This document shows, one piece after another, positions 1 through 5,808 of a stretch of DNA of 9,959 nucleotides. A program made the translations under genes and the position numbers. Numbering within the stretch: position 1 is the first letter of the stretch; every line of letters starts with the position of its first letter. The stretch is from assembly GCA_937888615.1 (NCBI GenBank), contig CALABZ010000370.1, positions 1-9,959 on the forward strand. The letters run 5' to 3'. Under the pieces are notes generated by a model. That model was not told where the DNA came from and did not search any database. It saw only the letters and a list, made by a program, of their open reading frames with translations. This DNA comes from an uncultured Lentisphaeria bacterium (GTDB lineage Bacteria > Verrucomicrobiota > Lentisphaeria > Victivallales > Victivallaceae).

Positions 1-841
1 TTTGGTACAAAGTTTTAATCCGCTTGAAAATATCAAGTATCTTACTGGCGTCCGGCATAACGAATTCGCACTTGTCACAATCAATGAAATCCAATCCGCT
101 GTTATGCAGCAATGCACGACCATTATTGATATAGTATCCGACCGGTTCTTTGGCGGTGGAACTCAAGCGCTCAATATAGTCCAGCACATTTTCGTGGGCG
201 GCCGGTTCCGGGTAATTCCCGGCTGTCAAAAGATAATAATTGATGAATCCGTACGGCATATAGCAGGTTTTGCCGCCCCAGCTCAAATCAGCGGGTTTCA
301 GTAGCAGTCCGTCATAAACGTCACCATAAAATTCATTCATTATCGATGCGGGAAAAGCCCGGCCGCAGGTAAATCCCGCCCGCGCCAGAAATTCGACAGA
401 ACCCAGCCCGAGGTCAAACACGCGATCGGAGTTGGACTCCTGTGAATTGTAACTGACTTTGAGCTCGATATCCGGATTTTCCTCTGTGACCTTTTCGAAA
501 AGTTTATTCCAGAAAGCCAGCTGCCATTCCATTGAATCTTCTATCAGGATATGTAATTGCTTGGCGCCATTATATCGGCCATATAACCGGTCGCCGGAGT
601 ACCTGAACTCCACCAGGCTGGCCTGCCCCGATGTTTCCGAGTAAATGCCATCGCCCACTTTGGCTGAAACCAGCTTCGCGTCCTTCAGCAGTTCCACCGC
701 TTTGGAAGCGACGTTGATGCTGACATCGTACTGACTGGCCAGCTCTTTCAGGTTCGGCAGCTTGGTCCCGCACGGCCAGACGCCGCGCCGCAGCTCGGAA
801 CAAAGTAAATCATATAATTGCTGATGTTTATGTTTGATCAT
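1..841 (-). CDS. GntR-type regulator fused to solute-binding-protein-like domain (3' end cut off)
   Basis: The reading frame is open from an ATG at 841 down to the window edge, giving 280 residues with no stop; the C-terminus lies outside. Residues 1-70 form a GntR-type winged helix: a first helix (HQQLYDLLCSELRRG), then the family's 'G.kLPs..eLA..y.VS..t..kAv..L...gLv....G.G.y' pattern, seen here as GTKLPNLKELASQYDVS and KVGDGIY. Residues 93-280 do not look like the usual FCD, UTRA or aminotransferase effector domains. They begin KQLHILIEDSMEWQLAFWNK and continue with FEKVTEENPDIELKV, which resembles the first strand and helix of family-1 ABC solute-binding proteins; MPYGFINYYL later fits the same fold. 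There is no signal peptide, so this would be a cytoplasmic one-component sugar sensor. Start choice: a GGAA sits about 9 nt upstream and a consensus promoter lies just beyond. The DNA-binding domain is clear; the effector fold is a sequence-pattern judgement. Confidence 0.85.
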   Translation of the reverse strand, partial: MIKHKHQQLYDLLCSELRRGVWPCGTKLPNLKELASQYDVSINVASKAVELLKDAKLVSAKVGDGIYSETSGQASLVEFRYSGDRLYGRYNGAKQLHILIEDSMEWQLAFWNKLFEKVTEENPDIELKVSYNSQESNSDRVFDLGLGSVEFLARAGFTCGRAFPASIMNEFYGDVYDGLLLKPADLSWGGKTCYMPYGFINYYLLTAGNYPEPAAHENVLDYIERLSSTAKEPVGYYINNGRALLHNSGLDFIDCDKCEFVMPDASKILDIFKRIKTLYQ

Positions 842-860
842 AATATAATTCCGTTATATT
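842..860. promoter_or_regulatory. Inverted repeat over the transcription start of the GntR-type gene (candidate operator)
   Basis: Perfect 7-bp arms AATATAA and TTATATT are separated by TTCCG. The repeat lies between the -10 box and the ATG, over the predicted +1. A regulator bound here would block its own gene, so autoregulation is the natural reading. A weak RNA hairpin in the short leader is the alternative. No second copy was seen in the window, so the assignment to this regulator is inference. Confidence 0.5.
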
Positions 861-864
861 TTAA

Positions 865-893
865 ATTATACAAGAGTAATATCATTTTGTCAA
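865..893 (-). promoter_or_regulatory. Consensus sigma70 promoter of the GntR-type gene
   Basis: On the minus strand TTGACA (893-888) and TATAAT (870-865) are separated by exactly 17 nt, a perfect match to the vegetative promoter consensus. The predicted start of transcription is near 858, giving a leader of only about 17 nt before the ATG at 841. Confidence 0.85.
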
Positions 894-973
894 GTAGCAT
901 TAATTGATTTTTTGATATTTTCCTGAAAGCGGTCAATCCGGCAGTGAAAAAATTTTAACTACTGAAGGGGAAA

Positions 974-998
974 TATGAGGAACTGCGCGCTCCTCATA
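974..998. repeat. 25-nt imperfect palindrome (8-bp stem, 9-nt loop)
   Basis: Arms TATGAGGA and TCCTCATA flank a GC-rich loop ACTGCGCGC. It has the same total length and the same core (GAGGA ... TTCCTC read on the minus strand) as the palindrome at 1139-1163, while the three outer base pairs differ in a pair-preserving way. It is not followed by a strong T-run on either strand, so it does not look like a simple terminator. Confidence 0.55.
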
Positions 999-1005
999 CT
1001 CCAGC

Positions 1006-1020
1006 GGCCGAACGTCGGCC
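1006..1020. repeat. Small GC-rich hairpin
   Basis: Arms GGCCG and CGGCC flank the loop AACGT. It sits 7 nt from the palindrome at 974-998, so the two could fold as a pair in RNA. No T-run follows it on the minus strand. Confidence 0.4.
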
Positions 1021-1138
1021 TCAGGGGTCTTTGAGAGGAAAATATTTTTTTGCAAGGAACAACCGGGCAGATCAGGTTTTTCCTCTGCACACCTCTTTCC
1101 AATCTTTTCTTTTGCGGTGATTTTTCCGGCCACTGGTG

Positions 1139-1163
1139 CGCGAGGAATGCGGAATTCCTCGCG
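1139..1163 (-). terminator. 10-bp hairpin just past the symporter stop codon (possible terminator or repeat unit)
   Basis: Arms CGCGAGGAAT and ATTCCTCGCG flank a 5-nt loop, starting 9 nt beyond the symporter stop codon. This position suits a transcript end or an RNA-stabilising 3' hairpin. The T-rich tract (TTCTCTTTTT, 1164-1173) lies on the plus-strand side, so as an intrinsic terminator it would work better for plus-strand transcripts; the minus-strand side lacks a U-run. It is related in sequence to the palindrome at 974-998. Confidence 0.4.
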
Positions 1164-1172
1164 TTCTCTTTT

Positions 1173-2588
1173 TCAGCTCAAAATTAAACTGTCTTTCTCA
1201 TCCTTTTGGGCGACTGTTGGCGGACGCCTGACCAGATTGTACAGGGTGAAGCAAATCAGGTTGCAGGCTACTCCGACCAGCAGGCCGTCAAATGGAATTT
1301 TGCGTCCCAGGGTCAGGTTCCAGGCCAGTGAACCGGCCAGGCCGGCAAAGAAGCCGACGAAGAATGAACTTTTTCTGACTTTGAGCCCTATAAGCGCGGA
1401 TACCAGCTGCACCAGAATCAGCGGGGACCAGAAATTGTAAGCGAAAACGAGCACGTCGAGGATGTTCGGGATAAACAGGACAAACAATAATGCGGCGGCG
1501 CCGGTTACCACATTGACGAACTGGGCGGCCAGTAATTTATGGCGGTCCGGCATGTTTTCCGATCCGGCCAGCGGCAGGTAAACGTCCTTGACTACCGCCA
1601 CCGAGGCGCTGTGCAGAAATGAATCCGCCGAACTCATGACGATTGCCATGATGCTGGCAATGACGATACCTTTCAATCCGGTCGGAATCAGCAGTTTAAC
1701 CATGGCGGGAAAAGTGGTATTGGCATCGATTTCCGGCAGCAGAATCAGTGCGACCAGTCCAATGGCTCCCGAAACCAGAAAAAACGGCACGGAGAGAACG
1801 CCGCTCCAGAAAGTACCGAACATTAATTTCCGCCGGTCACGGGATATCAGCAGCCGTTGGACATAGGGCGGTACCAGCGTTTCCCCGATGAAAAACACCA
1901 GGAACAGCGATAGAATGGCGCTCGGCGGAACTCCATCCGGTTGCAGTTGAAGTCGTTCAGGCGGCAATTGTTCAATTACGGCATTGACGCCGCCGGCGCG
2001 GTAGATACCTATGATCAAGAGCAGCGGCACCGCAACAATCAAGAGGCAGAACTGTACGGCATCGGTCAGGACCACTGCCTTGATGCCGCCGATGGTCGAA
2101 TAAATCAGAATTACCGCACAACCGATAAGCGCTCCGGCAAAGTACGGTATTCCGAGCAGGCTTTCGAGGATGGCCCCCATGCCGCCAATTTGTGCGCCGA
2201 GAATACCGGCGCACGAACAGAAACTTAGTATCCCGCCGGTTATGCGGCCGCTTTTGCCGTAGCATGGCTCGATAATATCACCGACGGAAATGGCGTTCAC
2301 ATGCTTACTGATATGGGGTACGACCAGTAATGACACCAGGATAATCTGTAAGCTGAATCCCAATAGCATGACACTGTAATAAATACCTTCCGAATAGACC
2401 TTGGCTGCATTACCCAGTGAAAAACCGCCGCCGATAAATGAGGCGCTCAGAGTGGTAAAGATAAAAAAAGTACCGAAATCGGAATTCGAGACGGCAAATT
2501 CTTTCAGCGTTTTATTGGATTTGGAACACCAGACGCCCAGACCCAATACCCCGAGGATATAAGCCGCGATAATAATATAATCAATCAT
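1173..2588 (-). CDS. Sodium:solute symporter (SSS family)
   Basis: This 471-residue inner-membrane protein is of normal length for the SSS family (LeuT fold), which couples sodium entry to uptake of sugars, sialic acid, amino acids or carboxylates. It is hydrophobic throughout, with roughly 12-13 membrane segments. Family landmarks are TLSASFIGGG (46-55) in the first unwound helix region, STIGGIKAVVLTDAVQ (164-179), the signature GETLVPPYVQRLLISRD (235-251), and VMSSADSFLHSAS (317-329), whose paired serines 319-320 match the second sodium site of vSGLT-type carriers. The ATG at 2588 follows a GGAA spaced 7 nt. It is transcribed away from lacI across a shared 243-bp region and next to glycosidase genes, which favours a sugar substrate, but the substrate cannot be fixed from sequence. 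Confidence 0.93.
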   Translation of the reverse strand: MIDYIIIAAYILGVLGLGVWCSKSNKTLKEFAVSNSDFGTFFIFTTLSASFIGGGFSLGNAAKVYSEGIYYSVMLLGFSLQIILVSLLVVPHISKHVNAISVGDIIEPCYGKSGRITGGILSFCSCAGILGAQIGGMGAILESLLGIPYFAGALIGCAVILIYSTIGGIKAVVLTDAVQFCLLIVAVPLLLIIGIYRAGGVNAVIEQLPPERLQLQPDGVPPSAILSLFLVFFIGETLVPPYVQRLLISRDRRKLMFGTFWSGVLSVPFFLVSGAIGLVALILLPEIDANTTFPAMVKLLIPTGLKGIVIASIMAIVMSSADSFLHSASVAVVKDVYLPLAGSENMPDRHKLLAAQFVNVVTGAAALLFVLFIPNILDVLVFAYNFWSPLILVQLVSALIGLKVRKSSFFVGFFAGLAGSLAWNLTLGRKIPFDGLLVGVACNLICFTLYNLVRRPPTVAQKDEKDSLILS

Positions 2589-2756
2589 TTTGTAGTTCCA
2601 TGTTACTCAAGAGTTGTTCCAAAAGTATAAATTAAATGGACTATCGCGAAAATTCAAACCAGCATCAGAAAAATCTAGAAAATTACCGGGTGGGTTCGAA
2701 ATTTCGGAAGAATAATTTCGGCTGCGGATTTCCGGATAATTTTTTTTGAAGAGGTA
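2589..2756 (-). promoter_or_regulatory. Upstream region of the symporter with a candidate -10 box
   Basis: Read on the minus strand, TATACT at 2629-2624 is a plausible -10 box, but the hexamer 17 nt upstream (TTTTCG) is a poor -35. TTGAAT at 2657-2652 is closer to consensus but spaced 22 nt. A 10-bp palindrome CGAAATTTCG lies at 2697-2706 and a T8 run at 2741-2748. The strong LacI-type operator at 2790-2809 is about 160 bp from this -10, so control of the symporter by it would need looping or another start site. Confidence 0.3.
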
Positions 2757-2784
2757 TTGACAATGCCCGGATCGGCAGTATAAT
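2757..2784 (+). promoter_or_regulatory. lacI-family gene promoter
   Basis: TTGACA (2757-2762) and TATAAT (2779-2784) both match consensus exactly, with a 16-nt spacer. Transcription would start near 2790-2791, at the left edge of the palindromic operator. The same transcript would carry lacI and probably the whole downstream operon, because no other strong plus-strand promoter was found. Confidence 0.8.
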
Positions 2785-2789
2785 AATAG

Positions 2790-2809
2790 TATCACAAGCG
2801 CTTGTGATA
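2790..2809. promoter_or_regulatory. LacI-family operator (20-bp perfect palindrome)
   Basis: TATCACAAGC followed by its exact reverse complement forms a 20-bp palindrome with a central CG, the classic operator shape of the LacI/GalR family. It begins 5 bp past the -10 box, over the predicted start of transcription, and lies 22 bp before the lacI-family start codon. This indicates negative autoregulation and repression of the operon. A further half-site-like TTGTGA recurs at 2811-2816, nine bp from the copy inside the palindrome (2802-2807). Confidence 0.85.
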
Positions 2810-2831
2810 ATTGTGAAATGAAGGATATTTT

Positions 2832-3845
2832 ATGGCTACGTTAAAGGATATAGCTAAAAACACCGGGTTCTCGCTGTCGGTTGTGTCGCGGGCTTTGAAT
2901 CCCAAGCCGGACCAGCAGGTGGCGCCGGATACCAAAGCCCGGATCGAACAGGCCATGCGCGATCTGAACTACCGGCGCAACCATGCGGCTTCGCTTCTGG
3001 CGCGCGGCAAAAACGCCGGCATCGGCGTATTTCTGCCCGGTTATGGATATTCGCTGATTGCCGATCTGGTCATTGGTATTTCCGAAGCGGCGGCGTGTCA
3101 TGATTTTCAATGCTCTTTTTACTTTGGCTTGGACAAGCGCGATTATTTGCGGTTTCTGAATTCGGTGGAAACCGCCGGCAACGCCGGAATCCTTTCTTAT
3201 ATGCCGGACGGCGAATTCAGCCACGGTGAATTGAGCCGGGCTATCGCCGGTTTTCGCGAGCAGGGCGGCAAGATGTTGTTGCTGAACTCGTCCGGTTTGC
3301 CGGAAATAGGCATGGAATCGGTGAATATCGACAACCATGCCGGCGGGCGGATCGCCGCTGAACATCTCCTGAATTGCGGCTGTGACGATTATCTTTGCTT
3401 GTCCACTCCTAAGGCTTGGCAAACGGAACAGCGTTATGCCGGTTTCGCCGACGCTTTGACACAGCGCGGGTTATCTCCCCGGATTGCCTATATCCATTCG
3501 TCCGGGTTTCATCAATACCGGGAAGCGGAAATCAAGCTGCTGCTGTCGGAATCCGCCCGGCGCCGGGTGGGGATTTTCGCGGTGAGCGATTTTTTGGCCA
3601 TGGAAATCATCCGGAGCTTTTCGCAGCTTGGATTTCAGGAGGAACTCGGGCGGAACATCCGGATCATCGGTTACGACAATACTCCGGGCAGTCAATACGT
3701 GCTCCCGGCTTTGACTACGGTCAATCAGCCGTTTCGTGAGCTTGGTCATTGTGGCATGGCCACGTTATTGTCCATGATTACCGGGATGGATTACCGGCAA
3801 AATCCGGTACCGCTACCACAACTTATTGTTCGAGAAAGTGCCTAA
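2832..3845 (+). CDS. LacI/GalR-family transcriptional regulator
   Basis: The full-length 337-residue protein starts with the LacI helix-turn-helix (TLKDIAKNTGFSLSVVSRALN, residues 3-23; recognition helix about 16-23). The hinge NHAASLLARGK (50-60) leads into the periplasmic-binding-protein-like sensor domain from about 62. Family landmarks in that domain are RYAGFADAL (201-209), AVSDFLAMEII (250-260), IIGYDNTPGSQYVLPALTTVNQP (in 278-300) and the FRELG of the dimer interface. The ATG at 2832 has a good Shine-Dalgarno (GAAGGA, 6-nt spacing), and its operator lies just upstream. It heads an operon of exported and glycosidase-like genes, so the inducer is probably a sugar released from their substrate. 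The TAA stop overlaps an AAGGAG that could serve a start at 3857. Confidence 0.95.
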   Translation: MATLKDIAKNTGFSLSVVSRALNPKPDQQVAPDTKARIEQAMRDLNYRRNHAASLLARGKNAGIGVFLPGYGYSLIADLVIGISEAAACHDFQCSFYFGLDKRDYLRFLNSVETAGNAGILSYMPDGEFSHGELSRAIAGFREQGGKMLLLNSSGLPEIGMESVNIDNHAGGRIAAEHLLNCGCDDYLCLSTPKAWQTEQRYAGFADALTQRGLSPRIAYIHSSGFHQYREAEIKLLLSESARRRVGIFAVSDFLAMEIIRSFSQLGFQEELGRNIRIIGYDNTPGSQYVLPALTTVNQPFRELGHCGMATLLSMITGMDYRQNPVPLPQLIVRESA

Positions 3846-3882
3846 GGAGTCAGAAAATGCTGAAATACCAATTTTTGATTCT

Positions 3883-3903
3883 TTTCGGCGCTTTTGGCCG
3901 AAA
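3883..3903. repeat. 7-bp-stem hairpin downstream of lacI-family gene
   Basis: Arms TTTCGGC and GCCGAAA flank a 7-nt loop GCTTTTG. There is no T-run after it, so it is at most a weak transcriptional pause or an RNA-processing structure between lacI and the genes downstream. Confidence 0.35.
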
Positions 3904-3913
3904 TTGTTCGTCA

Positions 3914-3927
3914 CATAACTTGTTATG
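3914..3927. promoter_or_regulatory. Short inverted repeat CATAAC-TT-GTTATG
   Basis: Perfect 6-bp arms with a 2-bp centre lie in the gap before the pseudopilin. It could be a binding site for a second regulator. It does not match the LacI-type operator at 2790-2809 and no good promoter hexamers frame it, so a chance repeat is quite possible. Confidence 0.3.
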
Positions 3928-4021
3928 CTCCTCGCAATTTCAACAAAAATCACTCGGAAATCTTTCAGAAATAAACGGTATTCCAGTAATTTCTAACACC
4001 CTTAACAGAAGGAAATCAGTT

Positions 4022-4771
4022 ATGAGAAAACGTCGTTTCACACTTATTGAATTGCTGGTAGTTATTGCAATTATAGCAATTCTCGCAGCGCTGCTGCTGC
4101 CCGCGTTGAGCAAAGCCCGCAACAGGGCCCAAGCCATGTCTTGCGTCAGCAATCTGAAGCAGATGTCATTGGGGCTGCATGGTTATTTAAATGATTTTTC
4201 GGATACCTTTCCGGCGTTGGATTACGGCGGTGCTGGTGTCTGGTCGTGGCCTGCGGCACTTTATCCATATATCGCCGGCAACGAGTTGGTTTTGATTTAC
4301 GGTGTTTACCAGACACTCAATAACAAAACGCCCTACCAGTGCCCGTCTCAACTGAAATGGGACCAGAGCGCGGGTTATGTCTCCTACGGATACAATCTGA
4401 ACGCCTTGGGGACCTCAAACTACGCGGGCACCAGCTATTATGGCCAACCGGTTTCTTATCCCATAAACTTGAGCAGGATCAAACGCCCGAGCCTGCAATT
4501 GGTCTGGGCCGACAGTTGGGGAGGAAGTACCACGCTCGAAAATAGGAGTCGGGGTTCCTATAAGCTTGTACAAAGCAACAATCTTTGTTTCCGGCACGAC
4601 AAACGCAGCAACAGTGCCTATGCGGACGGCCATGTCGCCCCGGAATCCGAACAACTGCTCTGGCTCTCCAATTCGTTGTATTATCCCTTCAACTGTGCTC
4701 AAGCCAATCGCGATTACGAAACCCGTACGGCGACGTCATGGGGAGTGCAGTACGGCTATTATCCTTATTGA
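4022..4771 (+). CDS. Type II pseudopilin-like protein with H-X9-DG motif
   Basis: The protein has 249 residues. It opens with a short basic leader (MRKRR) and a type IV prepilin motif FTLIELLVVIAIIAILAALL at 6-25, with the conserved Glu at +5 (residue 10), forming the membrane and assembly helix. The residue before the cleavage-site Phe is Arg, not Gly. Near the C-terminus His192 and Asp202-Gly203 are nine residues apart, matching the 'prepilin-type processing-associated H-X9-DG' class related to DUF1559, which is greatly expanded in planctomycetes and Lentisphaerota. The middle is rich in Tyr, Ser, Gly and Trp. The ATG at 4022 was chosen because AGAAGGA lies 8 nt upstream and the prepilin leader starts there; a start at 3857 would add 55 residues. 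Its role is unknown: probably a surface or periplasmic protein, here co-transcribed with glycan-degradation genes. Confidence 0.88.
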   Translation: MRKRRFTLIELLVVIAIIAILAALLLPALSKARNRAQAMSCVSNLKQMSLGLHGYLNDFSDTFPALDYGGAGVWSWPAALYPYIAGNELVLIYGVYQTLNNKTPYQCPSQLKWDQSAGYVSYGYNLNALGTSNYAGTSYYGQPVSYPINLSRIKRPSLQLVWADSWGGSTTLENRSRGSYKLVQSNNLCFRHDKRSNSAYADGHVAPESEQLLWLSNSLYYPFNCAQANRDYETRTATSWGVQYGYYPY

Positions 4772-4790
4772 ACAAAAAGGAAATTATCAA

Positions 4791-5804
4791 ATGATTCGAC
4801 CCGTTTTTCTCCTGTTATGTTCCGCCTTTCTGGCGTTGACGGTCGTCGGCGACGAGGTCGACCTGCTGAAAATCGCCGTCGCCCATAAAGGTCCGGGCAA
4901 TGGCAAATGGACTTTGGGCGATACCCTGCACCCGTTCCGGAACGGGTATCAGTGGCGCACTCCGCCCGGGGCTCAGACGTCAAAGGTGGATTTGGAACCG
5001 ATCAAAGTCAAGGGCGGCACCAGTTATATCCTGGACTGCAAAATGCTGCCGACGCAGGCGCTGAAAATTCACGTTTACGCCACGTTTTATGACCATGACG
5101 GCAACGCGGGGCCACGCTTGCACGTCATGTCCTTTCAAAACAGTTCGATTTACTGGAAAATTGAGCGGGAACTGATTGTGCCGCCCGGCGTCGAGCAACT
5201 GGAATTGTGCCTGGTACTGTCCGACATGAAACTGACGGAGAACACCAACCTGGGGTTCATTTCAGAGATGAAACTGCGGAGTGACGGCCCGTTGAAGCCC
5301 CATCCAGAATTGGCTGGCCTTTATGGAAAGAACCTGCTGCCGTTGGGAGATTTCTCCGGTTTCGCCGAGGGAGAAAGCAATCTGGAGAAACTGCATATCA
5401 TGCGTTTTTCGCAAAAACCGTTCACCGCGGAAGTAACCGGTTCCGAAGCGGACCGTGCCTTGAAAATTCATTATCGCCCGGGCGATTATCAGTATGTCAC
5501 TTGGTTCACGCCGGAATTGCCACTTTACGGCAGCGCCGGAGTCTTCAAATGCCGCCTGCGGGGCAAGGGCCGGGTTCAATTGATGATCTGGTGGAACCGC
5601 CCTGATTTCCCCACAGTGTTCAAGCATTTCGGTTATTTTGACCTGACCCCCGAATACCGTGATTATGAGATTGCTGTTGGCTGTGATGACCCGCTTACCC
5701 GGAAAGCGGCGGTGGCGGTCAGTTGCCGCGACCAAGAAGCGGTTTTTGAAATTGCCTCCCTGAGTTTTATCGTACCGGAAATCAAACCATCAAACAAGGA
5801 GTAA
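4791..5804 (+). CDS. Exported protein of unknown function, two beta-sandwich-like modules
   Basis: The protein has 337 residues. An ATG at 4791 with an AAGGAA 9 nt upstream gives a clear signal peptide (MIRPVFLLLCSAFLALTVVG, cleavage near residue 20). The frame is open farther upstream inside the pseudopilin gene, but only this start yields an export signal. I do not recognise a named family. Residues about 35-165 and 180-330 each read like a jelly-roll module with alternating hydrophobic strands, for example SYILDCKML and LKIHVYATFYDHDG in the first. The second has NLLPLGDFSGF, then RALKIHY, CRLRGKGRVQLMIWW and LTPEYRDYEIAV, a layout typical of CBM4/9-like or galactose-binding-like domains. 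Exposed aromatics (Trp268, Trp269, Tyr282) would fit sugar binding. It is separated from the pseudopilin by 19 bp and from the next gene by 4 bp, so it is part of the same operon. A glycan-binding role is inference. Confidence 0.8.
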   Translation: MIRPVFLLLCSAFLALTVVGDEVDLLKIAVAHKGPGNGKWTLGDTLHPFRNGYQWRTPPGAQTSKVDLEPIKVKGGTSYILDCKMLPTQALKIHVYATFYDHDGNAGPRLHVMSFQNSSIYWKIERELIVPPGVEQLELCLVLSDMKLTENTNLGFISEMKLRSDGPLKPHPELAGLYGKNLLPLGDFSGFAEGESNLEKLHIMRFSQKPFTAEVTGSEADRALKIHYRPGDYQYVTWFTPELPLYGSAGVFKCRLRGKGRVQLMIWWNRPDFPTVFKHFGYFDLTPEYRDYEIAVGCDDPLTRKAAVAVSCRDQEAVFEIASLSFIVPEIKPSNKE

Positions 5805-5808
5805 AGAT

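Larger units (their letters stand above)
842..1172. other. Intergenic region with several hairpins, no convincing gene
   Basis: This 331-bp stretch separates two minus-strand genes. Besides the GntR-gene promoter and its inverted repeat, it holds an AT-rich block with T-runs (about 900-960) and three inverted repeats at 974-998, 1006-1020 and 1139-1163. A 66-codon minus-strand frame (933-1133) runs straight through the hairpins, lacks a good ribosome binding site and looks non-coding. Confidence 0.6.
3846..4021 (+). other. lacI-pseudopilin gap with an alternative in-frame start at 3857
   Basis: A strong Shine-Dalgarno AAGGAG (3844-3849) overlaps the lacI-family stop codon and is followed after 7 nt by an ATG at 3857. 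From there the frame stays open for 55 codons and runs in phase into the pseudopilin ATG at 4022. The predicted extension begins MLKYQFLILFGAFG (hydrophobic), then turns polar and Asn/Ser-rich. It is either a real N-terminal extension, a translation-coupling leader, or the remains of a lost gene. No terminator with a T-run and no convincing separate promoter was found in the gap. Confidence 0.4.

Noticed and set aside
2..304. Plus-strand open frame of 100 codons
   Set aside because: It lies antisense to the GntR-type gene, starts with TTG at the window edge and has no protein-like pattern; the minus-strand frame shows clear domain motifs.
933..1133. Minus-strand 66-codon frame in the gap between the symporter and the GntR-type gene
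   Set aside because: It runs through three hairpins, has no convincing ribosome binding site at its ATG and no recognisable motif; the segment is better read as structured non-coding DNA.
1139..1173. Plus-strand intrinsic terminator (hairpin plus TTCTCTTTTT)
   Set aside because: The structure fits, but no plus-strand gene lies upstream, so I kept it only as a tentative 3' hairpin of the symporter transcript.
2607..2795. Minus-strand 62-codon frame in the divergent promoter region
   Set aside because: It covers the lacI promoter and part of the operator, and its composition is that of AT-rich regulatory DNA.
2841..3422. 193-codon antisense frame within the lacI-family gene
   Set aside because: It is the complement of a well-supported LacI coding region; length results from the GC-biased codon positions of the true gene.
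4566..4790. Upstream extension of the 4791 gene within the pseudopilin gene
   Set aside because: The extra 75 codons overlap the pseudopilin in another frame and would bury an otherwise clean signal peptide; the ATG at 4791 has its own ribosome binding site.
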